A DNA stretch of 64,000 nt from Demequina globuliformis (lineage in GTDB: Bacteria > Actinomycetota > Actinomycetes > Actinomycetales > Demequinaceae). The stretch lies in NCBI RefSeq assembly GCF_000975155.1, contig NZ_BBRG01000001.1:355999-419998 (forward strand), read 5' to 3'. Shown piece by piece: positions 35,160 to 41,676 of the stretch; the stretch's first letter is position 1, and each line of letters opens with the position of its first letter. Below the pieces are notes generated by a model, which did no database searches, was not told where the DNA came from, and saw nothing but the letters and a program-made list of their open reading frames with translations. A program made the position numbers and the translations under genes.

Positions 35160-35236
35160 GGTGGCTATAGCTCAGTTGGTAGAGCACCTCGTTGTGGTCG
35201 AGGGGGCCGCGGGTTCAAGTCCCGTTAGCCACCCCA
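35160..35236 (+). tRNA. tRNA-His (anticodon GTG)
   Basis: Acceptor GTGGCTA pairs TAGCCAC; anticodon GTG in TTGTGGT; T arm GCGGGTTCAAGTCCCGT; CCA is encoded (35234-35236). The extra 5' G at 35160 fits the G-1 needed by tRNA-His, opposite C73. Confidence 0.95.
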
Positions 35237-35241
35237 AGAAG

Positions 35242-35272
35242 AAAGGCCCCCGGTGAACCCCGGGGGCCTTTC
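35242..35272 (+). terminator. Terminator after tRNA-His
   Basis: AAAGGCCCCCGG at 35242-35253 pairs with CCGGGGGCCTTT, ending in TTTC. Confidence 0.85.
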
Positions 35273-35355
35273 GCGTTCCCCCGGCGCCCGCTGCACTGCC
35301 GCAGCGCAGGCTACCCTTGACCAGTTGGACCGCACCGCACTCATGGAGGACACGG

Positions 35356-36150
35356 ATGATCGCAGCGCTCACCGGAGCTGGACTGTCGGCCGCCGCCGGC
35401 CTGAACGCCTTCATCCCGCTGGTGATCGTTGGCCTCTTTGCCCGCTTCACCGAGTTCATCGTTCTTCCCGACCACCTCACCTGGCTGGAGTCATGGCCAG
35501 TGATCATCGTGGGGCTGCTACTGCTGACCCTCGAACTTGTCCTCGACAAGATCCCGGGCGTTGACCACATCAACGACCTGATGCAGACCATCATCCGTCC
35601 CGTGGTGGGCGGCATCCTGTTCGCGGCCACCGCAGCCTCGCAGGTCGTCGACCAGTCCAACTTTTGGCAGGACAACCCCCTTGTCGCCGGCATCGTGGGC
35701 GCACTGGTGACGCTCGCCGTTCACCTGGGCAAGGCCGCCTCCCGCCCCGCCGTCAATGCGACCACAGGCGGCACTGGGGCTCCCCTGGCGTCATTTGCCG
35801 AAGACGCGATCGCCGTGGTGCTCAGCCTCGTCGCGATCTTTGTGCCCGTGCTGGTCGTCTTCGTCTTTATCTTCATGGGCATCGCGGTCTACCGCATCGT
35901 CACAACCGGCCGTCGCCGTCGGCGCCACCGCGAGATGTTGCAAGCGAAAGAACGCCAGGAACGCGAGGCACAGGAGGCCGAGGGCGGCATGGTCGCGTGG
36001 TGGCGGTCCAAGTGGCGTGAGCCGCGCAGCCTGAGCTGGCGCGGCGACGGCGCGAGCGCGCGCCGCGCCCGTTCCGCGAGTTCGGCCACCTCCGCCGCCA
36101 GCGTGTCGTCTGACGAGACCCCGTCGTCGGCCCCCACTCCTCAGGACTGA
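35356..36150 (+). CDS. DUF4126 membrane protein
   Basis: 264 residues. Begins ALTGAGLSAAAGLNAFIPLV, typical of DUF4126, with about five hydrophobic segments and the VLDKIPGVDHINDLMQTIIRP region (about 60-80). The C-terminal 80 residues form a charged, Ser/Ala-rich cytosolic tail. ATG 35356 follows GGAGGA at 35345-35350; the longer reading from 35317 has no ribosome site. Function of the family is unknown. Confidence 0.87.
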   Translation: MIAALTGAGLSAAAGLNAFIPLVIVGLFARFTEFIVLPDHLTWLESWPVIIVGLLLLTLELVLDKIPGVDHINDLMQTIIRPVVGGILFAATAASQVVDQSNFWQDNPLVAGIVGALVTLAVHLGKAASRPAVNATTGGTGAPLASFAEDAIAVVLSLVAIFVPVLVVFVFIFMGIAVYRIVTTGRRRRRHREMLQAKERQEREAQEAEGGMVAWWRSKWREPRSLSWRGDGASARRARSASSATSAASVSSDETPSSAPTPQD

Positions 36151-36217
36151 CGCACACGTCGCCAACCGGCACCGCACGCGCCTGCCGTCGCCTGTCCGCC
36201 AGGTGCGCTCACCGCAC

Positions 36218-36249
36218 GGTGTTTTTCGGCATCGGTGTTTTTCGGCATC
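36218..36249. repeat. Two perfect 16-bp tandem units
   Basis: GGTGTTTTTCGGCATC occurs twice back to back, followed by GGCCC. It lies just past the stop of the minus-strand ATPase gene. Confidence 0.9.
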
Positions 36250-36255
36250 GGCCCG

Positions 36256-37029
36256 CTACGCGTTGCGAGCGAGCCCGTCGAAGTCAGCCAAGAAGTCCGC
36301 CACAAAGTCGTTTGCAGGGTTGTCAACGATCTCTTCCGGCGACGCCAGCTGTTCCAGCACCCCGCCCGTGGACAGCACCGCGATGCGGTCGGCCATCAGC
36401 ACGGCCTCGCGCATGTCGTGCGTCACCATCATGACCGTGAGCCCCAACTGGCGCTGCAGGTCCATGAACTCCCTTTGCAGGCGGCGGCGGCCCTGGGGAT
36501 CCACGGCTCCAAACGGCTCGTCCATCAGCATCACCGGAGGCTCAACCGCGAGCGCCCGCGCCACTCCCACTCGTTGCCGCTGTCCACCTGACAATTCATG
36601 GGGGAATCGCGGGCCGTACAGCTCGGGCTCAAGGCCCACAAGGGTGAGCAACTCGTCCACGCGCGCCCCAATCCGCTCCTTGGGCCACTTCACCAACTGC
36701 GGAACCGTCGCGACGTTCTGGGCGACCGTCTTGTGCGGAAACAGGCCCACGTGTTGGATGACGTAGCCAATCGAACGCCGTAGCTCCACCGCCTGTGCCG
36801 CCATGACGTCCTGCCCATCCACGGTGATGGACCCAGACGTGGGCTCGATGAGCCTGTTCACCATGCGCAGCGTCGTCGATTTGCCGCAGCCAGACGGGCC
36901 TACCAGGCACAAGATCTCGCCGGGATTGACCACAAGATCCAGGTCGCCTACAGCGACCGTGCCGTCCGGATACTCCTTGCGCACCTTCGAAAACGTGATG
37001 CCGCCGTGGTCCGTCCCAACCTGTTCCAT
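36256..37029 (-). CDS. Osmoprotectant ABC transporter ATP-binding protein (OpuCA/OsmV-like)
   Basis: 257-residue ATPase: Walker [11 protein letters not shown]-loop [12 protein letters not shown], signature [15 protein letters not shown], Walker [13 protein letters not shown]. Unlike the ProV at 5 kb it has no CBS domains. It is transcribed divergently from its two permease genes. ATG 37029 has TACGGT (complement of 37036-37041) exactly 6 nt upstream and no ribosome site, so the message is probably leaderless. Substrates of this family include betaine, choline and carnitine. Confidence 0.92.
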   Translation of the reverse strand: MEQVGTDHGGITFSKVRKEYPDGTVAVGDLDLVVNPGEILCLVGPSGCGKSTTLRMVNRLIEPTSGSITVDGQDVMAAQAVELRRSIGYVIQHVGLFPHKTVAQNVATVPQLVKWPKERIGARVDELLTLVGLEPELYGPRFPHELSGGQRQRVGVARALAVEPPVMLMDEPFGAVDPQGRRRLQREFMDLQRQLGLTVMMVTHDMREAVLMADRIAVLSTGGVLEQLASPEEIVDNPANDFVADFLADFDGLARNA

Positions 37030-37089
37030 CCAGCCACCGTACCGTCCTGCCTGGCAGCGTCGTGGGACATGGGCCTGTACGGTCGAGGC
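37030..37089. promoter_or_regulatory. Compact divergent promoter region of the second osmoprotectant system
   Basis: The two start codons are only 60 bp apart, each with TACGGT 6 nt upstream (37036-37041 on minus, 37078-37083 on plus). The -35 regions must overlap or interlock, so the two transcripts are probably regulated together. Confidence 0.65.
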
Positions 37090-37752
37090 ATGGACGCCGT
37101 CCCCAATCCGTGGTTCTCCCTGGATTACCTCACCCGGAACTGGGAAGAGGTCTGGGAGCAGCTGGTCATTCACACCACCCTGACGGTGCAAGCGGTCCTG
37201 ATCGCGCTCCTGATCGCCGTTCCGCTCGGCATCGCAGCGCGGCGCATCCCGCGCCTTGCGGGCCCCATCATGGGCACCACCGGAGTGCTCTACACGATCC
37301 CGTCGTTCGCGCTCTTCGGACTGCTCGCCCCCTTCACGGGAATCGGCCGCACCACCGTCCTCATTGGCCTCGTCGCCTACGCACTGCTGGTGCTGGTGCG
37401 CAACATCGTGGTGGGGCTGCAAAACGTTGACCGCGACGTCGTTGACGCCGCGCGTGGCCAGGGTTACACCTCGACCGCGATGCTGTGGCACGTCGAGTTT
37501 CCGCTCGCTCTGCCATCGATCATCGCGGGCATCCGCATCGCCACGGTCACGACCGTCGCGCTCGTGACCGTGGGTGTGGTCGTGGGGTACGGCGGACTCG
37601 GGCAGCTGATGTTCCGTGGCTTGCAGTCGGACTACCGCGCCCAGATCATGACGGCCACGATCCTGTGCCTCGCGCTCGCGCTCGTGTGCGATCTGGTCCT
37701 GATGCTGCTAGGCAGGGCCCTCACACCGTGGACGCGAAGGAGGGCCGCATGA
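37090..37752 (+). CDS. Osmoprotectant ABC transporter permease (OpuCB/OsmW-like), first
   Basis: 220-residue MetI-like permease with five to six membrane segments. The EAA-like loop is around [22 protein letters not shown] (about 118-139). ATG 37090 has TACGGT 6 nt upstream, a leaderless start; a Met 7 codons earlier is less likely. The stop overlaps the next permease (ATGA). OpuC-type importers use two permeases, matching this pair. Confidence 0.92.
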   Translation: MDAVPNPWFSLDYLTRNWEEVWEQLVIHTTLTVQAVLIALLIAVPLGIAARRIPRLAGPIMGTTGVLYTIPSFALFGLLAPFTGIGRTTVLIGLVAYALLVLVRNIVVGLQNVDRDVVDAARGQGYTSTAMLWHVEFPLALPSIIAGIRIATVTTVALVTVGVVVGYGGLGQLMFRGLQSDYRAQIMTATILCLALALVCDLVLMLLGRALTPWTRRRAA

Positions 37753-38477
37753 GCATCCTCTCCGACGCCTGGGACTACCTCACCACAGCCCAGAACTGGA
37801 CCGGCGCGTCCGGAATCACCTCCCCCACCTTCGACGGCGGGTGGCGCTTCTCCCGGGACTCGATCCTGGGCCTGGGCATCGAACACCTGTGGCTGTCGTT
37901 CGCGGCCGTCACGATCGCCGTCGCCGTCGCCCTCCCCCTCGGGATCTACCTAGGGCACGTGCGCAAAGGCGGCACCGCGACCGTCGTGATTTCCAACGTG
38001 ACCAGAGCGATGCCCACCTTGGCGCTGCTCACCCTCTTTGCGGCATCGGCCATTGGGTATGGCAACCAGGCCGTGATCCTGGCCGCAGCGATCTTTGCTT
38101 TCCCGCCCGTGCTCACCAACGCGTACACCGGCATGGCGGACGTGGACCCCGACATCCGTGACGCGGCGCTCGGCCAAGGTATGACGCGACGCCAAGTCGC
38201 CCTGCGCGTTGAGCTCCCCCTCGCAGTCCCGCTCATCGCGGCGGGCCTGCGGACCTCGACCGTGCAGACGGTTGCCACCGTCCCTCTCGCGGCCCTCGTC
38301 GCAGGTGGCGGGCTCGGCGTGATCATCAACCAGGGCCTGGCGACGCAGCGCTACGGCCAGGTGCTCGCAGGCGCCTTCCTCGTGGCCGGTCTGTCGCTGG
38401 CGATCGACTTCGTCATGGCACGCCTTGAACGGCTCGCCACCCCTGTCCCACTACGCGAAGCCGCGATGGCCGCGTGA
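37749..38477 (+). CDS. Osmoprotectant ABC transporter permease (OpuCD/OsmY-like), second
   Basis: 242-residue MetI-like permease, paralogous to the previous one, with the EAA loop at DAALGQGMTRRQVALRVELP (about 138-157). Translationally coupled to it (ATGA). The 145-bp gap to the binding-protein gene contains no clear terminator, so the three plus-strand genes likely form one operon. Confidence 0.92.
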   Translation: MSILSDAWDYLTTAQNWTGASGITSPTFDGGWRFSRDSILGLGIEHLWLSFAAVTIAVAVALPLGIYLGHVRKGGTATVVISNVTRAMPTLALLTLFAASAIGYGNQAVILAAAIFAFPPVLTNAYTGMADVDPDIRDAALGQGMTRRQVALRVELPLAVPLIAAGLRTSTVQTVATVPLAALVAGGGLGVIINQGLATQRYGQVLAGAFLVAGLSLAIDFVMARLERLATPVPLREAAMAA

Positions 38478-38622
38478 CGCGCTGACGTCACAATTCGACC
38501 ACGGGTGCGCCTGCCCCAGGCACAAAACGCCTGGTCGGCCTAGCCTGGAAGCACCCCACCGGGAACAACCAGGGCGGCGCGGTGGTTGGCACCGGTGACC
38601 GTCCCCAACACGAGGAGCTGTG

Positions 38623-39651
38623 ATGCTGACCCGTTCCCTGCCTCTTGCGGCCATTGCCGCATCGGCCCTGATTGTCGCCGGGTGTTCGTCCGATGGCTCG
38701 GACTCCCCCGACTCCACCGCTTCAGCCGGCCCCACATCTGAGGGCGCGGCTGGCCCCACCGCCAACCCCGGCAGCATGGCCGAGTGCCTGCCGGTGCCCG
38801 GCGACCAGCTCGTCGTGCTAGACGACGACATGATGCTTCAAAACAGCGACAACATCATCCCTGCGCTCAACGAAGACGTCGCGACCGATGACGTGCTTGC
38901 AGCGCTCGAGGCGGTCTCCGGTGCACTGGACACCCCGACCCTGATCGAGCTCAACAAGGCCGTCGACATTGACCGACGCACCTCGGAAGAGGTCGCTGAA
39001 GAGTGGTTCGACGGTGCGGGCCTGACCGTCGACGAGACCGGCGACGGTTCGACGATCACCATTGGCGCGGCAAACTTCTCCGAGAACATCACGCTCGCGC
39101 AGATCTACGCCGAGGCCCTCGACGAGGCCGGCTACGAGACCGAGGTCCGCGAGATCGGCAACCGCGAGACGTACCTGCCTGCCCTCATCTCCGGCGAAAT
39201 CGACATTGTGCCCGAGTACGCCGCAACCTTCACCGAGTTCCTGAACCTGTCCATCAACGGCGCGGACGCAGAGCCGGTCGCCAGCGGCGACATCGCGGCC
39301 ACCGTGAGCGCACTCGAGCCGCTCGCTGCCGAGGAAGGCATCGTCATTGGCGCTGCGGCCGATGCCCAGGATCAGAACGCCTTCGCCGTCACCACGGCCT
39401 TTGCACAGGAGTACGAGGTCTCGACGCTGAGCGACCTGGCCGCGACCTGTGAGGGCATTGTGTTGGGCGGTCCCCCGGAATGCCCCGAGCGTCCCTTCTG
39501 CCAGGTGGGCCTTGAGGACACCTACGGCATCGAGGTCCAGCAGTTCCTGTCGCTAGACGCGGGCGGCCCGCTGACCAAGAACGCCATCACCACGGGCGAG
39601 ATCGCCCTGGGTCTGGTGTTCTCCTCGGACGGCGCGCTCGCTGTCGAGTAG
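38623..39651 (+). CDS. Osmoprotectant-binding lipoprotein with apparently circularly permuted OpuBC/OsmF domain
   Basis: 342 residues; lipobox VAGC (Cys21) and a Ser/Pro/Gly linker. Residues about 61-134 (QLVVLDDDMMLQNSDNIIPA ... ELNKAVDIDRRTSEEVAEEW) resemble the C-terminal end of canonical OpuBC-type proteins, while the usual N-terminal start (TITIGAANFSENITLAQIYA) begins only at about 144, and the chain stops at GLVFSSDGALAVE, exactly where canonical proteins go on into the block found here at the front. The fold can be complete, but in permuted order. GAGGAG precedes ATG 38623. The last 17 codons lie in a 51-bp direct repeat. Confidence 0.85.
   Translation: MLTRSLPLAAIAASALIVAGCSSDGSDSPDSTASAGPTSEGAAGPTANPGSMAECLPVPGDQLVVLDDDMMLQNSDNIIPALNEDVATDDVLAALEAVSGALDTPTLIELNKAVDIDRRTSEEVAEEWFDGAGLTVDETGDGSTITIGAANFSENITLAQIYAEALDEAGYETEVREIGNRETYLPALISGEIDIVPEYAATFTEFLNLSINGADAEPVASGDIAATVSALEPLAAEEGIVIGAAADAQDQNAFAVTTAFAQEYEVSTLSDLAATCEGIVLGGPPECPERPFCQVGLEDTYGIEVQQFLSLDAGGPLTKNAITTGEIALGLVFSSDGALAVE
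39599..39649 (+). repeat. 51-bp direct repeat, left copy
   Basis: Identical to 41307-41357, 1708 bases away. This copy is the 3' end of the binding-protein gene up to the stop codon. Confidence 0.95.
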
Positions 39652-39666
39652 CACGACCTTTCCGCC

Positions 39667-39716
39667 ACGCCACAGGCCCGGCCGCCCACGCCATCGGGGT
39701 GCCGGGCCTGTGGCGT
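39667..39716 (+). terminator. Terminator after the osmoprotectant-binding protein
   Basis: Perfect 16-bp arms, ACGCCACAGGCCCGGC (39667-39682) and GCCGGGCCTGTGGCGT (39701-39716), loop 18 nt. Confidence 0.75.
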
Positions 39717-39920
39717 ATCCAGCGTGAGCACGCGACACCGCGAGGTGTGCCGGCGCACGCGCTTGCTCGTTGTTGGTGAGGGCTCGGCTGTTGTCCAGGC
39801 TTTCCTCTGCTTCCGCGTGTCACGGCCGACGGCGGCGAAGGGGGCGAGTACACAGTGCTGATACACAGTGCTGATGGGGCGGGCCGAGAACCTGCACGAC
39901 GTGATCGCGGCGCTTCGCGG
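39717..39920. other. Non-coding stretch with 13-bp tandem repeat and possible gene remnant
   Basis: TACACAGTGCTGA occurs twice in tandem (39849-39861, 39862-39874). After it the plus strand reads GRAENLHDVIAALRG and a stop at 39918-39920, which looks like the tail of a lost gene but cannot be assigned. Confidence 0.35.
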
Positions 39921-41129
39921 TTAGCCCATGGCGCGGCGCTGAGCTCGCTTGGCGAAGGCGTCCATCGCATCTAGCACTTCTTTGGCCTGCCACAACTGAT
40001 TGCGCTTGTCGCGCGTGGACTGGGTGAGAATGCCCGCGCGCACGAGGGCGTCGATGGCGTTGAACGCTCCCTGCGGCGAAGAGCCCAAGGTCGCCTGCAC
40101 CCATGAGTAGTTCACGACAGGTTGAGCGAAGAGTGCGTCGGCAAGTTTCCACGCGCCCGCCCCGCGTCGTGAGGTGATCGCACCAGCCCATCGCTCGTGG
40201 ATCGCGGCGGTGTCGGCGGCAAGGGCACGCCCGTTGACCACCGCGCGGCGGGCTGCGACGGCGAAGGCTCTCACGATGGGTTTGGGGTCGCCGGCTCGGT
40301 AGGCAGTCAAGGCGCGGAAGTATCCGTCCACGTCCCCCAGGAGTCCGGCAGACACCGGAACCGTGGTGTGTCGCACGAGCTGGGCGTCACGCATGAGGGT
40401 GTGGACGATGACGCGACCGGTGCGCCCGTTGCCGTCCTCGAAGGGGTGGATAGTCTCGAATTGGGCGTGTGTGAGAGCGGCCACGATCAGTGGGTTCATC
40501 CCTGACGTGGCGGCGAACGTCACAAGGTCTGCGAGGGCGCCGTTGAGGCGTTCGGCCCGTGGCGGGATGAAGTCGGCACCGTGGGGACTCGCATCTGGCG
40601 CTCCGATCCACACAGGTCCGGCGCGCAAGCGCCCGGCAATGTCTGGTTCGGAGCGCGACAAGAGGGCGCGATGGATGCCGAGGATCGTAGGTACGCTCAG
40701 CGGGCCGGGGGTGGCCAGGGCGGTGGTCATCGCAGTGGCATTGTCCGCCACAAGGGCGGCATTTTGTCCGGCCGCTTCACCGAGCGCGGCGACGGCGAGG
40801 TTGCGGGCGTTGGCGGTGAGACGCTCGATCTGCGAGCTCGATGCGGACTCGGTGCGCAGCAAAACCGCGGGCATGGCCACAGGCAGTGCGGCCGCTTCGG
40901 TGTCGAAGACACGTATGTCGGCGACAGCATCGGCGGCGAGTTCGACGGTGGGTGCGTCGAGGAAGCTCATGGCGTCGAGGCCAGCGAGGTGGGCGGGGAT
41001 CGCCGCCATGTAAGGGGTGGCCTCGAGACGGACGCGCGTAACGGGGTCGAGGTGGCCCTCGAGGCGGTCAGGCATGCGCCACGGCACTGGCTCGTGGGCC
41101 AGTGCGAGGGGGTTGCCGGTGTCAGCCAT
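39921..41129 (-). CDS. fic: Fic-domain protein (Fido AMP-transferase), class II-like
   Basis: 402 residues. Active-site motif HPFEDGNGRTGR with His228, preceded by the THAQFETI flap region. An N-terminal inhibitory-type helix has SSSQIER with Glu102, resembling the (S/T)xxxE(G/N) motif that blocks ATP in class II Fic proteins; Arg replaces the final Gly/Asn. The C-terminal part (about 320-402) looks like a winged helix (SPQGAFNAIDALVRAGIL), suggesting DNA binding. ATG 41129 follows GGAAGG; TTG 41156 is less likely. Lies between the 51-bp repeats and has palindromes at its promoter. Target protein unknown. Confidence 0.9.
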   Translation of the reverse strand: MADTGNPLALAHEPVPWRMPDRLEGHLDPVTRVRLEATPYMAAIPAHLAGLDAMSFLDAPTVELAADAVADIRVFDTEAAALPVAMPAVLLRTESASSSQIERLTANARNLAVAALGEAAGQNAALVADNATAMTTALATPGPLSVPTILGIHRALLSRSEPDIAGRLRAGPVWIGAPDASPHGADFIPPRAERLNGALADLVTFAATSGMNPLIVAALTHAQFETIHPFEDGNGRTGRVIVHTLMRDAQLVRHTTVPVSAGLLGDVDGYFRALTAYRAGDPKPIVRAFAVAARRAVVNGRALAADTAAIHERWAGAITSRRGAGAWKLADALFAQPVVNYSWVQATLGSSPQGAFNAIDALVRAGILTQSTRDKRNQLWQAKEVLDAMDAFAKRAQRRAMG

Positions 41130-41142
41130 CGTTGAACGCCTT

Positions 41143-41202
41143 CCTGTCTTATTCAAGAATAAGCGCCTATCGTGGAATAAGACAGGTGCGTGTTCAAGAA
41201 TA
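41143..41202. promoter_or_regulatory. Palindrome cluster in the fic promoter
   Basis: CTTATTC-AA-GAATAAG (41148-41163) is a palindrome; the half-site GAATAAGACAGG recurs at 41175-41186 opposite CCTGTCTTATTC at 41143-41154, and TTCAAGAATA again at 41193-41202. This AT-rich patch is probably the fic operator, perhaps bound by its own C-terminal winged helix. Confidence 0.55.
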
Positions 41203-41306
41203 TGCGGCGAGCGCGGACGACGACCGAGCCATGATCCATGTGGCGACGATGCTGTTTTCGATCAGGCTGTTGATCTACTTCTTGACCCTCATCATGATCC
41301 TCCTCA

Positions 41307-41357
41307 AGATCGCCCTGGGTCTGGTGTTCTCCTCGGACGGCGCGCTCGCTGTCGAGT
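41307..41357 (+). repeat. 51-bp direct repeat, right copy
   Basis: Exact copy of 39599-39649. In the same frame it continues for five codons (FHGSQ) to a stop at 41374. An ATG at 41231 is in frame and would give a 47-residue peptide with one hydrophobic segment, but it has no ribosome site and I do not call it a gene. Confidence 0.95.
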
Positions 41358-41379
41358 TCCACGGTAGCCAATAGCAAAC

Positions 41380-41424
41380 ACGGCCCGGCCCCGCTCCCCA
41401 CCACGGTGAGCGGGGCCGGGCCGT
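41380..41424 (+). terminator. Terminator after the right repeat copy
   Basis: Perfect 17-bp arms, ACGGCCCGGCCCCGCTC (41380-41396) and its complement (41408-41424). It could be the original terminator of the binding-protein gene before the fic segment arrived. Confidence 0.75.
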
Positions 41425-41491
41425 TGCGCTACGTTGAGGTAGCGGGCGCTCAGTGGGAAAGCAAGCGCACCATCGTGGGCGAGAAACACAA

Positions 41492-41517
41492 AAGGGCCGC
41501 CCTCACGGACGGCCCTT
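41492..41517 (-). terminator. Terminator of tRNA-Lys
   Basis: AAGGGCCG (41492-41499) and CGGCCCTT (41510-41517), directly downstream of the minus-strand tRNA, followed by TTTGTG on that strand. Confidence 0.7.
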
Positions 41518-41522
41518 CTTGG

Positions 41523-41598
<76 letters not shown>

Positions 41599-41676
41599 TT
41601 GCCCGCGGCTGCGCGGTGCGAGATACCACTTTAGCAGGAAGTTGCGCCGGTGAAAAATCCACGATGTCGACGCTCC

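Noticed and set aside
39651-41306. Classical insertion sequence between the 51-bp repeats
   Set aside because: No transposase or integrase, no terminal inverted repeats, and 51 bp is far longer than an IS target duplication.
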